A DNA stretch of 64,000 nt from positions 1-64,000 of the forward strand of contig RDYL01000011.1 of NCBI GenBank assembly GCA_004293165.1, given 5' to 3'. Shown piece by piece: positions 35,768 to 45,364 of the stretch. The notes beneath the pieces were generated by a model. That model did not search any database, was not told the origin of the DNA, and worked only from the letters and a program-made list of their open reading frames with translations. Made by a program: the position numbers and the translations under genes. Source of the DNA: Flavobacteriia bacterium. GTDB taxonomy: Bacteria > Bacteroidota > Bacteroidia > Flavobacteriales > Flavobacteriaceae. Position 1 is the first letter of the stretch, and each line of letters begins with the position of its first letter.

Positions 35768-36223
35768 TTATTTTTTCATATTATTTTCGGCCATTTCTGA
35801 AATTGATTTTCCTAAATCGTTCATTTCATTATTGAATTCTACTTTAAATAATGCCCATTTTTGTTCTGGACCTTGTTCGTAATTTTCAATTTTAAGTCGT
35901 AAATCAGAATTTCGCTTTTCTAATTTATTGATTTTAACTTCATCAATATCGCGTTCAGCTTTTCCTTTCGAATTTAATTTAAGTTTTAACTCAGATACAA
36001 TTTTTTGATTTTCATCTAATTTTAACTGAATGCTCTCTTTAAAGATTCTAAAATCATTAATTGAATCATATTCAGCTTGTTCTAAATCTGCTTCTGCATT
36101 AATTAAATCCTTAGTTGCTTCTTTTACATCTTCTACTTTTTCAGTAGGCGAGTTATTGCAACTGTTCATTAAAAAACCTATTAAGCATGACGCAATAATT
36201 GTTTTTGCACTATTTTTTTTCAT
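35768..36223 (-). CDS. Coiled-coil lipoprotein
   Basis: From ATG at 36223 the protein has 151 residues; a frame extension to 36259 adds 12 residues before the signal and is less likely. Signal IIASCLIGFLMNSC carries two possible lipobox cysteines, the second (NSC) being favoured. The mature part is almost entirely charged helix with heptad character (EATKDLINAEADLEQAEYDS, KINKLEKRNSDLRLKIENYE). It is probably a periplasmic or outer-membrane-anchored spacer. It shares the cluster with YtxH and a beta-barrel protein. Function unknown. Confidence 0.62.
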   Translation of the reverse strand: MKKNSAKTIIASCLIGFLMNSCNNSPTEKVEDVKEATKDLINAEADLEQAEYDSINDFRIFKESIQLKLDENQKIVSELKLKLNSKGKAERDIDEVKINKLEKRNSDLRLKIENYEQGPEQKWALFKVEFNNEMNDLGKSISEMAENNMKK

Positions 36224-36374
36224 TTTTGTTATTTTATAAAACCATGATTTCTTTTTCATATATGTAAAATTTATTTTTTAGCGGTCATATATGTTATCTA
36301 CATTTCATTAAATATTTCCCTTACAAACACATTATCAAATTGTGATTTAAAAATGAAACCATGGTCTTTATTAA

Positions 36375-36689
36375 TTATTTTTTAATCATTTCATGATCAG
36401 AACCGCTATGGAGTAATTCGTTTGCTTTATCTTTAAACGAAGTGCCCATTTTATTCATTTTGTCTTCTAATTGATGTTCAAAGTTCATGGCTTGATCTTT
36501 CAAATATTGGCTATCTTTACTTATTTCATCTTTGAATTTGTTAGCACTATTTTTTAATCCTTTTGCTATATTACTTCTTGTTTTTTTGCCTTTATGTGGT
36601 GCAAACAATACACCTACAGTAGCTCCAATTAGTGCTCCAACCAATAAACTTCCAACAACTAATCTTCCTTTGTTATTTAAATTTTCCAT
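36375..36689 (-). CDS. YtxH domain-containing protein
   Basis: A 104-residue protein of the YtxH family, associated with general stress responses. Residues 8-30 (GRLVVGSLLVGALIGATVGV) form a glycine-rich membrane segment, followed by the family signature LFAPHKGKKTRSNIAKGLKN and a long amphipathic helix. It lies 18 bases downstream of the beta-barrel gene, in the same direction. CsbD-, cupin- and AraC-type genes nearby support a stress-response cluster. Confidence 0.88.
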   Translation of the reverse strand: MENLNNKGRLVVGSLLVGALIGATVGVLFAPHKGKKTRSNIAKGLKNSANKFKDEISKDSQYLKDQAMNFEHQLEDKMNKMGTSFKDKANELLHSGSDHEMIKK

Positions 36690-36707
36690 TTTTTATATTT
36701 TTAAAAA

Positions 36708-37349
36708 TTAAAATCGGTAACCTACAGTTCCTTGATACCACATGTTTTTATAACGAGGTGTTGTAGACGTTCCATCACCATTGTTATTTTTTAAATCCCA
36801 TCCACCACGTACTCCAAAAACTAGATTTTTAATATTCAAATCTACTCCACCAATAAGCGAGAATGTATTTTTTCTAATATCATCATTTGTAAATTCTTCT
36901 TCCTGTGTAGAACTTAATGATCCTCCTGTAAATTCATCTTTTTGTTTTAACAAATAAGAATATTGTGGTCCAAATAAAAGGGTAACATATTCTATCGGTT
37001 TAACTGCAAAAAATAACGGAATATCTATATAATCTGTAGTTCTTGTTGTTTCATAATCTGTTCCTAAAAATGTTCCTGTTGATTTAAAACCTTTTTGAGA
37101 AAATAATACTTCTGGTTGAACTCCTATATATTTTCCTAGTGGTATTGATACAAATGCACCACCAACTAAACCGAATTTTCCATCTGCAACAAAATCTTCT
37201 CCTTCTGAATCATAAACATTGGAGTAATTTGTACCTAATTTAACTCCGAAAAATAATTTTTCACGATTATCTGTCAATGTTGATTCTTGAGCCTTTGAAT
37301 TGGTAACTGAAAGTGTTACTAATGCAATCATTATGATTACTTTTTTCAT
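36708..37349 (-). CDS. Outer membrane beta-barrel protein (PorT/OmpX-like)
   Basis: A 213-residue protein with signal peptide (MKKVIIMIALVTLSVTNSKA). The alternating pattern of the mature part and the final aromatic residue (GTVGYRF) mark an outer-membrane beta-barrel. FFGVKLGTNYSNVYDSEG and PLGKYIGVQPEVLFSQKGFK are the standard PorT-family opening. About eight strands are expected. It heads the minus-strand transcript toward YtxH and the two lipoproteins. Ligand or transport function is unknown. Confidence 0.87.
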   Translation of the reverse strand: MKKVIIMIALVTLSVTNSKAQESTLTDNREKLFFGVKLGTNYSNVYDSEGEDFVADGKFGLVGGAFVSIPLGKYIGVQPEVLFSQKGFKSTGTFLGTDYETTRTTDYIDIPLFFAVKPIEYVTLLFGPQYSYLLKQKDEFTGGSLSSTQEEEFTNDDIRKNTFSLIGGVDLNIKNLVFGVRGGWDLKNNNGDGTSTTPRYKNMWYQGTVGYRF

Positions 37350-37479
37350 TTTTTTTTATTTTAAGTTATATGCGTAATATTATTATAAACCTTACTATTA
37401 ATAGTTCTAATTTATATTACAAAGGTGCGAGCAGAACGTTCAAAATGTGTTACACAATCTATTATATAAGTTACATGAT

Positions 37480-39864
37480 TCACTCATTTTGAAAAGATTC
37501 TTCAAATAAAGGCGCTACAGTTATTGGTTTTACTGCGTTTTCCATTGCTAATCTCGAAAGTAAATAGCTAATTGTTGATTCTGCTCCTTGATTTAAATTG
37601 ACATGATTTTGTTCCAAGCCATCATAACAACCGCCTGTTTTTGGATTATAAATGATTTGATGCAAATGATTTTTTCCTAAAAACCAATCAAAAGCTATCT
37701 TCATTTTGTTTTTATAATTTTCATCTTCATATACTTGATAAAAAGTTTGAAGCGCTAAAATTGTATAAGCTACATCAATGGGTTGCTCGCCAAATTGATT
37801 GACCGATCTTCCTCTATGGTACCAACCTTGGTTAGAAATTACTTTGATTTGATCGTCTTTAAAAATTATAGACAACAAAAAGTCAAATGAAGTTTTTGCG
37901 ATATCTTTATACAATTCACTTCCTGTACTCAAACCAGCAAACAACATTGCTTCTGGTAAAATACTATTGGCATAGGTAAGATAATCTTCAAACCATTTCC
38001 AATTTTTATCTGAAATTCCACGGTATTTTGAAACTAAATTATCGGCCAATGATGTAATTAAATAATTTATTCTTTGGCTTTGTCTGTCCAAATTATAAAA
38101 ATACAATCCTTTGATTGCAAAAGAAATAGCTCTTGGTGAATGCAATTTATGACAATGTAGTAATGCTTTTTCAAGAGCAAACTTTGCTTTTCTAATTAAA
38201 TTGTTTGGAATAGCATCTTTAAAAGAAATGAATTCACCAAGGGACCAAATGGCTCTTCCGTTGGCATCTTCTAAGTTTTCATATATATTATTAGAAGTGA
38301 AATTACCATCAATATCCACATAATTTAGAAAACTACCATCTTCTTGCTGACAAAATAATATAAACGTTAAATAGGTATTTATTAATTCTAAATCTTCTTC
38401 AGAATTAGTTAATTCATAATGTTTTGTAACTGCAATCAAAGCTCTTGCATTGTCATCTAAAGTATATCCAGAATTAAGATTAGGGATTGCAATTTCAGAA
38501 AACTGAATTATTCCATCCTTTGCTGTCATACGTTTAATATGATCTAAAGAAATTTTTGGTATTTGATATTGTAAAACTATTTTATGTTTTTGACAATTAT
38601 TTTTAACTAAATCAATATGAGTAATCGCAGAATTTTGCCAAGATGTTGGGCTAATTTTATGCAAGGCGTTTAATTGCATTTCTCTCAATAATTTTGGATT
38701 ATAAAGTAATTCAATGGTTTTTTCGGCCAGTTGGCTAGCGTCTTGAAAATCATAATTGAATCCAGCACCATCTAAAAATTCTTTGGCATGAGGAATAGGC
38801 GTTGCAATTACTGGGCAACCGCAAGCCATCGCATAAGCTAATGTTCCACTAACCGCTTGATTTGGATCTTTTGAAGTGAATAAATAAACTTTTGTGCGCT
38901 GTAAATAACACATTAGCTCTTCCAAAGACAAATACTTATTTATAAATCGAACGTTGTTTTCTAAATGTAAATCGTGTACTTTGTTATAGAGAAAATTACG
39001 GTATTTTTCGCCTTCTCTTTTTACTACTTCTGGATGTGTTTTTCCAATGATTAAGTAAATAACATTCGGGAAATTTTCGATGATTTTAGGCAAAGCATCC
39101 AAAGCTGTTTCAATACTTTTACCTTCATTTAGCAAACCAAATGTTGACAATACAATTCTATCACTGAACTGATTTTTTGTTTTTCTTATTCCATTTTCAA
39201 AAGAAGCAACTAAATGTGTTCCATGCGAAATAACTGAAATTTTTCGTTCAGCAATCCCATAATCGGTCATTAAAATAGATTTTGAAATTGCAGTCATTAC
39301 AACTAAATAATCTGAATAGTCTGCTATTTTACGAACTACTTTTTTTAGTTTTTCGTTTGGAGTTGGTAAAACTGTATGAAATGTTGTAGTAATTGGACGT
39401 TTTAAATGTTTCATAAACTTCAACAAATAATCACCATAATCTCCTCCAAATAGACCAAATTCATGTTGCAAAAAAATCATGGCAATATTTTTATCAGCAT
39501 TGATTTTTAAGGTTAAATCAGCATATTGTTCTTGAATTGCAGTATTTAGTTTGTATTTTACTTCTTCAGAATATGCATAATTAGATTGAGATGCTTCTAA
39601 TGCACATACTTTTAATGAAAATGTACTTCCAAATTTTTCTTGTATCGCATTTTTTAAATCTTGCGTATAAGTTGCAATACCACATTCTCTTGGTGGATAA
39701 GAAGTAATAAAAAGAATTTCAGGTAACGTTTTTTGAACAACTGGAACTAGCTCATATTTAGAATTTTTAATAAATTCCATTAAATTACTTGTTTTCAGGT
39801 TGTTTTTAGCTTCTTTATAAATAAGTAATGAATTGTTATAAATAGGAAAAAAATTAGCTCTCAT
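37480..39864 (-). CDS. GT4-family glycosyltransferase with C-terminal helical-barrel domain
   Basis: A 794-residue two-part protein. Residues about 45-415 are a GT-B glycosyltransferase of family 4: ILFITSYPPRECGIATYTQD, FLQHEFGLFGGDYGDYLL, VISHGTHL, STFGLLNEGKSIETALDA and the CGCPVIATPIPHAKEFLDG donor site. Residues about 430-780 resemble an alpha/alpha barrel (LDDNARALIAVTKHYEL, FEDYLTYANSILPEAMLFAG, WYHRGRSVNQFGEQP). The gene overlaps the GH130 gene by 11 bases, so the two are coupled. Together they suggest synthesis and phosphorolysis of a mannose-containing glycan; the sugar is inferred only from the GH130 family. Confidence 0.82.
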   Translation of the reverse strand: MRANFFPIYNNSLLIYKEAKNNLKTSNLMEFIKNSKYELVPVVQKTLPEILFITSYPPRECGIATYTQDLKNAIQEKFGSTFSLKVCALEASQSNYAYSEEVKYKLNTAIQEQYADLTLKINADKNIAMIFLQHEFGLFGGDYGDYLLKFMKHLKRPITTTFHTVLPTPNEKLKKVVRKIADYSDYLVVMTAISKSILMTDYGIAERKISVISHGTHLVASFENGIRKTKNQFSDRIVLSTFGLLNEGKSIETALDALPKIIENFPNVIYLIIGKTHPEVVKREGEKYRNFLYNKVHDLHLENNVRFINKYLSLEELMCYLQRTKVYLFTSKDPNQAVSGTLAYAMACGCPVIATPIPHAKEFLDGAGFNYDFQDASQLAEKTIELLYNPKLLREMQLNALHKISPTSWQNSAITHIDLVKNNCQKHKIVLQYQIPKISLDHIKRMTAKDGIIQFSEIAIPNLNSGYTLDDNARALIAVTKHYELTNSEEDLELINTYLTFILFCQQEDGSFLNYVDIDGNFTSNNIYENLEDANGRAIWSLGEFISFKDAIPNNLIRKAKFALEKALLHCHKLHSPRAISFAIKGLYFYNLDRQSQRINYLITSLADNLVSKYRGISDKNWKWFEDYLTYANSILPEAMLFAGLSTGSELYKDIAKTSFDFLLSIIFKDDQIKVISNQGWYHRGRSVNQFGEQPIDVAYTILALQTFYQVYEDENYKNKMKIAFDWFLGKNHLHQIIYNPKTGGCYDGLEQNHVNLNQGAESTISYLLSRLAMENAVKPITVAPLFEESFQNE

Positions 39865-40888
39865 GTTGTGTTAGATTTAGTAAAAGTTCTTGTAATAAAG
39901 CTTTCAAACTTAAAGATGCACAGGCAATACATTTGTCTGCAGCACCATAATAGATGTAAAGTGTGTCCTCAAATAAAGCGGTTCCAGTTGGAAAAACTAC
40001 ATTAGATACCACGCCGTTTTTTTCATAATCTAGCTCAGGAGTAAATAATGGATCCACTAATCTTGCAATTACTTTTGTAGGATTATCAATATCTAATAAA
40101 GCAGCAGCAGCAGAATATATATAACCTTCCGAAGTATCAAAAACACCATGATAAATAAGTAACCAACCGAATTTCGTTTCAATAGGAGGACATCCACCAC
40201 CTATAAAACCTGATTCATGATTGATACCAATAGGATCTAGAATAATATGTTCATTAAAATGGAGAAAATATTGATTCCAAAATTCTTTAGTTAAATCTTC
40301 CAATTTATCAATTAAAACCAATTGAATTCCGGGACGAATACGGTGCAAAAAAGCTAATTTTCCATTTATTTTTCTTGGAAAAAACATAACATCTTTATCC
40401 CAAAGAAAAACTTCTTCATTGTGTTTAAAATGTCGTACATGACGAAAATATTTGGCATTTACCAAATTATTACATTCCGCCAACCGCTTAAATTCATCAA
40501 AAGTAAATTTTGGAACTATAATGCCATGGTGCTCAAAAGTTAACAAATCAGTAGATGTTACTAAAGTACCTAATGCATTGATACCATTATAGGCTGTATA
40601 TGTTATGTAATAAATATCATCTATTTTTACAATTCGAGCGTCTTCAATTCCTTTTGATTCTGCATCAGAAAAAGGAATTAGTAGGGGCGTATTATTACGT
40701 TGTATCAATTGTAAAGGACCTTCAAATCTACAATATCCAATAGTGGAATAATTTCCATTTCTAACTGCTCGATACAACATATGCACTGTATTTCCGTCTT
40801 GTAGAATTGCTGGATTTAAAACACTATCATTTTCAAACGGGAGTTCCGTATTTTTTAGAAGAATTCCTTCTTTTTTTATTTGTATCAT
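39854..40888 (-). CDS. Glycoside hydrolase family 130 (mannoside phosphorylase type)
   Basis: A 344-residue five-bladed beta-propeller. Members phosphorolyse or hydrolyse beta-mannosides such as mannosyl-glucose or beta-1,2-mannobiose. Visible signatures are ENDSVLNPAIL near 20, HMLYRAVRNGNYSTIGYCRF, SKGIEDARIVKIDD (the Asp of EDAR is the proposed acid) and LIYHGVFDTSEGYIYSAAA near 245. Databases sometimes carry relatives under the misleading name pesticidal protein Cry7Aa. There is no signal peptide, so it acts in the cytosol with the coupled GT4 enzyme. Confidence 0.85.
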   Translation of the reverse strand: MIQIKKEGILLKNTELPFENDSVLNPAILQDGNTVHMLYRAVRNGNYSTIGYCRFEGPLQLIQRNNTPLLIPFSDAESKGIEDARIVKIDDIYYITYTAYNGINALGTLVTSTDLLTFEHHGIIVPKFTFDEFKRLAECNNLVNAKYFRHVRHFKHNEEVFLWDKDVMFFPRKINGKLAFLHRIRPGIQLVLIDKLEDLTKEFWNQYFLHFNEHIILDPIGINHESGFIGGGCPPIETKFGWLLIYHGVFDTSEGYIYSAAAALLDIDNPTKVIARLVDPLFTPELDYEKNGVVSNVVFPTGTALFEDTLYIYYGAADKCIACASLSLKALLQELLLNLTQHES

Positions 40889-40910
40889 GTGATTTTGTGT
40901 TAGAAGAATA

Positions 40911-40947
40911 AAAAAAAGCGTAGACGATAATCACCTACGCCTTTTTA
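40911..40947 (-). terminator. Terminator between the CsbD and GH130 genes
   Basis: GCGTAG (40918-40923) and CTACGC (40935-40940) flanked by A- and T-runs; on the minus strand the stem is followed by T8. Confidence 0.7.
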
Positions 40948-41011
40948 TTGGCTATTATGTGTATTCTTAGCATTTTTTAGTTACTAAGTTGCCCACAAAA
41001 AAAGTCAATTA

Positions 41012-41233
41012 TTATGCTGTTGGTTGCCCTTTTCTTATAATATTGATTACTTCCTCTCGTTTTTTATGCAAGCGTGCCTCTACTCTTTCAAGTAAATCAT
41101 CTTCTCTACCACTTTGGAATTTTAAATCAGCATCTGTTAATTGCGGAAATTTATCTTTCAATTTATCAGCTTGTCTTTTCCAATCACCAGAGATTTTAAA
41201 AACTTCTAAACCTTTGTTTGCTTTTGCTTCCAT
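41012..41233 (-). CDS. CsbD-like general stress protein
   Basis: A 73-residue charged protein with the CsbD-like pattern: ISGDWKRQADKLKDKFPQLT, then DADLKFQSGREDDLLERVEA, and RLHKKREEV. Family members are induced by general stress but their molecular role is not known. It stands alone between terminators, near YtxH, cupin and AraC genes. Confidence 0.88.
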   Translation of the reverse strand: MEAKANKGLEVFKISGDWKRQADKLKDKFPQLTDADLKFQSGREDDLLERVEARLHKKREEVINIIRKGQPTA

Positions 41234-41351
41234 TTTTACTATATTTAAATGTTATAATCTTATAAAACAAAGGTTATACTTTACTAATAAAAATCTGTTA
41301 TAGTAATAAAAGTAAATATTGTATAAATCACACATTTACAAACATTTGCAA

Positions 41352-41924
41352 TTAAATGTTTTCAAGATTATCTCTAAGTTGAGATTTTCTTTTCTTTTTA
41401 AGTTGTTTAAAATAGGATGGAGATAATCCTGTGACTTTTTTAAATTGTCCAGATAAATGTGCAACACTACTGTAGTTTAGTAAATAAGCAATTTCAGATA
41501 AATTCATTTCATCATATAAGAGCAACTCTTTAACGCGTTCAATCTTATGATTAATTATGAATTGTTGAATGGTAATTCCTTTTACCTCTGAAAATATGTT
41601 AGATAGGTATGTATAATCTTGGTGTAATTTATCGCTAATGTATTCAGAATAATTTACTCTAGGTAATTCATCAGTATAATGAACCATTTCAATAATAACA
41701 TCTTTTATTTTTTCAATCAAAATAGCTTTTTTGTCATCTAGCAATTCTAAACCAGACATCGCTAAATTTTTCTTGAGTAATTCAAATTGTATTGGAGTAA
41801 TATCTTCTAAAATCTCTACAACACCTAAATCTACGATAATATGATGTAACCCTATTTTTTTTAGCTCTTCTTTGACCATCATTTTACAACGAAGACTAAC
41901 CATATATTTAATATAGAGTATCAT
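41352..41924 (-). CDS. AraC-family transcriptional regulator
   Basis: 190 residues from ATG 41924 (a start at 41945 adds 7). The first 90 residues (MVSLRCKMMVKEELKKIGLH, ITPIQFELLKKNL) form a domain common to short AraC regulators of Bacteroidota. The C-terminal two-HTH AraC domain spans about 90-175 (FIINHKIERVKELLLYDEMN, LSEIAYLLNYSSVAHLSGQF, KKVTGLSPSYFKQL). A cupin protein is encoded 22 bases or so upstream in the same direction. The pair probably controls the local stress genes; targets are not shown by sequence. Confidence 0.88.
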   Translation of the reverse strand: MILYIKYMVSLRCKMMVKEELKKIGLHHIIVDLGVVEILEDITPIQFELLKKNLAMSGLELLDDKKAILIEKIKDVIIEMVHYTDELPRVNYSEYISDKLHQDYTYLSNIFSEVKGITIQQFIINHKIERVKELLLYDEMNLSEIAYLLNYSSVAHLSGQFKKVTGLSPSYFKQLKKKRKSQLRDNLENI

Positions 41925-41966
41925 TTTTTTTGTGTTTAATTGCAAATTAATTTTTGCCCTATTTAT

Positions 41967-42320
41967 TTAATCTTCATAACCACTTTTTATTACTGTTGAA
42001 ATCATTTTGAATTGTTCACTAGCGTTAAATTGATGATTAGAATGAGCAGGGATAACCATACCATCTCCTAATTTTAACTTGAATTTTTTCTTATTAATAG
42101 TTAGTTCTGCCACGCCATCAATAATTTGAATATACGTATCAAAAGGTGATTTTTTTTCGTCTAACTCTTCTCCTGCATCAAAGGAAGAAGCGGTAACATT
42201 TCCTGTCACTTTTTTTATAATTGTTTTACTCACCACTGCATTTGGTATGTATTCAATTAATTCTACAACTATGTGAATTTTTCCTTTTTCGACTTCGACA
42301 AACTCGTTTGGCTTTTTCAT
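41967..42320 (-). CDS. Cupin-domain protein
   Basis: A 117-residue single cupin. The core is FDTYIQIIDGVAELTINKKK, FKLKLGDGMVIPAHSNHQFN. The second cupin motif has G-x5-P-x-x-x-x-H; the first motif lacks its usual His pair, so metal binding is doubtful and a sensor or regulatory role is possible. It is followed by the AraC regulator gene, suggesting a sensing or effector relation. It is divergent from the EamA transporter. Confidence 0.82.
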   Translation of the reverse strand: MKKPNEFVEVEKGKIHIVVELIEYIPNAVVSKTIIKKVTGNVTASSFDAGEELDEKKSPFDTYIQIIDGVAELTINKKKFKLKLGDGMVIPAHSNHQFNASEQFKMISTVIKSGYED

Positions 42321-42518
42321 TTTATTTAACCGAATTGCTTTATTTCTTTTATCTTGAATTACAACTCATTCAAAGGTGGTTAATTATTTTTCACTATTGT
42401 TATAAAATCAAGGATAATATTTATATAAATCCCATTTTTTACTAAAAAAGAGCATTGATTTGAATAACCTTATCGCTTTTTGCTTAAAACTTCACTAATA
42501 TTGCAAAAATTAAAATTC

Positions 42519-43373
42519 ATGTGGTTTGTACTTTTAAGTGTAATTTGTAGTGTAACTGTTGGCCTATTTTTAAAAGTAGCCAAAAAAATGCAGTTATCTG
42601 TTTTTCAAATTATTACGTTTAATTATTTTTCGGCTCTACTCCTTACCTATTTTACTTACCAACCCGAATTAACTTTCAAAGAAAAAACAATCCCTTATTC
42701 GCTTTATATTGGATTAGCGATTTTGTTACCAATTGTTTTTTTAATTCAAGCCAAGTCAATTAAAGAAACTGGGATTGTTAAAACTGATATTGCCCAACGA
42801 TTGTCTTTGTTTATTCCGTTAACTGCTTCCTATTTTATATTTAATGAAACGTTTGGTCAACTAAAAATTATCGGATTTATAGTCGGATTTTCAGCTATAT
42901 TTTTTACATTGAATAAAAAATCAGATACTAAATCTAACAATTGGGTATATCCATTATTGGTTTTATTGGGATTTGGAATTATTGATATTCTATTTAAGAA
43001 GGTAGCGGTTTTGAAAGAATTTAACTTTACTACTTCTTTATTTGTAATCTTTTGTGGTGCATTTGTAATTTCTATATCATTTCTAATCGGAAAAATACTA
43101 GTTCAAAAAGAAAAATTAGAATTCAAAAATATACTATGGGGATTAGCTTTAGGAATTTTAAATTTCGGAAATATTCTCTTCTATTTAAAAGCTCACAAAG
43201 CTTTATCTGAAAATCCATCCACAGTTTTTGCTGGTATGAATATGGGAGTAATTATTTTAGGTAGTATTGCTGGGATTTTAATTTTTAAAGAAAAAATAAC
43301 AAAATGGAACTACTTTGGTATCTTTTTAGCAATAGTTTCAATAATTTTTATCACACTTTCTCAAATAATGTAG
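42519..43373 (+). CDS. EamA/DMT-family transporter
   Basis: A 284-residue inner-membrane protein with ten hydrophobic helices in two EamA repeats, starting at MWFVLLSVICSVTVGLFLKV. ATG 42519 is preferred over 42480, since the extension would place a charged stretch before the first helix. Members export or import small metabolites; the substrate is unknown. It is divergent from the cupin gene and lies alone before the acyl-CoA ligase gene. Confidence 0.87.
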   Translation: MWFVLLSVICSVTVGLFLKVAKKMQLSVFQIITFNYFSALLLTYFTYQPELTFKEKTIPYSLYIGLAILLPIVFLIQAKSIKETGIVKTDIAQRLSLFIPLTASYFIFNETFGQLKIIGFIVGFSAIFFTLNKKSDTKSNNWVYPLLVLLGFGIIDILFKKVAVLKEFNFTTSLFVIFCGAFVISISFLIGKILVQKEKLEFKNILWGLALGILNFGNILFYLKAHKALSENPSTVFAGMNMGVIILGSIAGILIFKEKITKWNYFGIFLAIVSIIFITLSQIM

Positions 43374-43497
43374 AAATTAGTAGGCAAGCATACTATTTTA
43401 TTTTTGTTAAAATTATAATCTAAAGATTATCAACTATATAAAAAATTGTATTATTAATTTTATTTTTATAATTTGCATAAAATAATAATTGCGAATT

Positions 43498-45267
43498 ATG
43501 AACAATATCACACGCTTATTTGACTTTCCTTACTACCAATTAGAAAAGTATAATTTAAAAGATGCTTTAGTTACTAAATATGGAAATGAATGGGTAAAAA
43601 CTTCTACCCAAGAATATTTAGACAAAGCCAATGCGATTTCAAGAGGTCTACTTCGATTAGGCGTAAATAAAAATGATAAAATAGCAATCATTTCGTCTAA
43701 TAATAGAACTGAATGGCATATCACAGATATTGGTGTATTACAAACTGGTGCTCAAACCGTTCCAATGTATCCAACAATTTCTGCCGAAGATTACGAATAC
43801 ATTTTAAATCATTCAGAATCACAATACGTTTTTGTTTCTGACCATGAAGTCTATGAGAAATTACAAAGCATTAAATCTAATGTACCATTATTAAAAGAAG
43901 TGTATTCTTATAATGATATTGCAGGTTGTAAAAGTTGGAAAGAAGTTTTAGATTTAGGTGCAAATACAGACAACCAAGATGTCGTTGAAGACCGAAAAAA
44001 TAATGTATTAACAACAGATTTAGCAACAATCATTTATACCTCTGGAACTACTGGAAGACCAAAAGGTGTAATGCTTAGTCATCAAAACATTGTTTCCGAT
44101 GTTTTGATGAGTGCTCCAAGAGTACCTTTAAGAGCAGGAAGTACAAGAGCTTTGAGCTTCTTACCTATTTGTCATATCTTCGAAAGAATGTTGACGTACT
44201 TATACCAATATTATGGTATATCAATTTACTTTGCGGAAAGTATTGAAAAAATATCTGACAATCTAAAAGAGGTTAAACCACATGTTATGTCGGTTGTACC
44301 TCGTTTATTAGAAAAAGTATATGATAAAATTTATGCTAAAGGAGCGGATTTAACCGGAATCAAAAAAGCACTTTTCTTTTGGGCTTTAGATTTAGGAATG
44401 GAATACAAACCTTACAAACAAAATGGTGCATTTTATGAATTTAAACTTAAAATTGCCCGAAAATTAATTTTCTCTAAATGGCAAGAAGGTTTAGGTGGCG
44501 AATTAGAATTACTAGTTTCAGGAAGTGCTGCATTACAATCTCGCTTAACAAAAGTTTTCTGCGCTGCTAACATTCCTGTTATGGAAGGTTATGGATTAAC
44601 AGAAACTTCTCCTGTAATATCAGTAAACGATATGAGAAATGGCGGTTTCAAAGTAGGTTCAGTTGGTAAAGTATTAGACGGAGTTGAAGTTAAAATTGCA
44701 GAAGACGGAGAAATTTTATGTAAAGGTCCTAACGTAATGATTGGTTATTACAAAGATGAAACTCAAACCAGCGAAGTTTTAAAAAATGGTTATTTCCACA
44801 CAGGTGATATCGGTGAAATTGACGCCGATGGTTTCTTAAAAATTACCGACCGTAAAAAAGAAATGTTCAAAACTTCAGGTGGTAAATATGTAGCACCTCA
44901 AGTTTTAGAAAATACTTTCAAACAGTCGCGTTTTATTGAACAAATAATGGTAATTGGTGACGGAGAAAAAATGCCAGCTGCTTTTATTCAGCCAAATTTT
45001 GAATTTGTTAGAGAATGGGCTACTAGACACAATCTTAAATTTAATACTAATGAAGAATTATGTGCCAATAAAATGGTAATTGACCGAATTCAAGAAGAAA
45101 TTGACCATTGCAATGAAAAATTTGGTAATTGGGAAAAAGTTAAACGTTTTGAACTTACTCCTGATGTTTGGTCAATTGTAGACGGACATCTTACTCCTAC
45201 CATGAAATTGAAACGTAAAATTATTAAAGAAAAATATGCTGATTTGTATCAAAAAATTTATGGATAA
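43498..45267 (+). CDS. Long-chain acyl-CoA synthetase (AMP-binding)
   Basis: A 589-residue adenylate-forming enzyme that activates fatty acids to acyl-CoA. The AMP-binding loop IIYTSGTTGRPKGVMLSH, the YGLTETSP motif and GYFHTGDIGEID are visible, and the late hinge is ITDRKKEMFKTSGGKYVAP. Length and sequence fit the eukaryote-like FadD15 class of Bacteroidota. ATG at 43498 is taken; a TTG at 43489 would add three residues. It ends in a strong terminator, so it is a separate transcript from the degradation operon behind it. Confidence 0.93.
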   Translation: MNNITRLFDFPYYQLEKYNLKDALVTKYGNEWVKTSTQEYLDKANAISRGLLRLGVNKNDKIAIISSNNRTEWHITDIGVLQTGAQTVPMYPTISAEDYEYILNHSESQYVFVSDHEVYEKLQSIKSNVPLLKEVYSYNDIAGCKSWKEVLDLGANTDNQDVVEDRKNNVLTTDLATIIYTSGTTGRPKGVMLSHQNIVSDVLMSAPRVPLRAGSTRALSFLPICHIFERMLTYLYQYYGISIYFAESIEKISDNLKEVKPHVMSVVPRLLEKVYDKIYAKGADLTGIKKALFFWALDLGMEYKPYKQNGAFYEFKLKIARKLIFSKWQEGLGGELELLVSGSAALQSRLTKVFCAANIPVMEGYGLTETSPVISVNDMRNGGFKVGSVGKVLDGVEVKIAEDGEILCKGPNVMIGYYKDETQTSEVLKNGYFHTGDIGEIDADGFLKITDRKKEMFKTSGGKYVAPQVLENTFKQSRFIEQIMVIGDGEKMPAAFIQPNFEFVREWATRHNLKFNTNEELCANKMVIDRIQEEIDHCNEKFGNWEKVKRFELTPDVWSIVDGHLTPTMKLKRKIIKEKYADLYQKIYG

Positions 45268-45274
45268 AAATTAT

Positions 45275-45302
45275 AAAGCCCACAAATTGTGGGCTTTATT
45301 TT
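45275..45302 (+). terminator. Rho-independent terminator of the acyl-CoA synthetase gene
   Basis: AAAGCCCACAA (45275-45285) and TTGTGGGCTTT (45287-45297) followed by ATTTTATT. Confidence 0.85.
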
Positions 45303-45333
45303 ATTAAAATGTTAAATTTTATAAAAAACACAG

Positions 45334-45359
45334 AAAATACTATGCGTGCATAGTATTTT
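45334..45359. promoter_or_regulatory. Palindromic operator, probably for the MarR regulator
   Basis: AAAATACTATGC (45334-45345) and GCATAGTATTTT (45348-45359) are perfect 12-base inverted arms around GT. It lies between the expected -33 and the -7 box at 45365, so binding would block RNA polymerase. A partial copy, ATACTATG, overlaps the start codon at 45390-45397. Confidence 0.78.
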
Positions 45360-45364
45360 TTTTT

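Noticed and set aside
39854..40888. Pesticidal protein Cry7Aa
   Set aside because: That database label is propagated onto GH130 proteins; the sequence has GH130 propeller motifs and no Cry toxin features.
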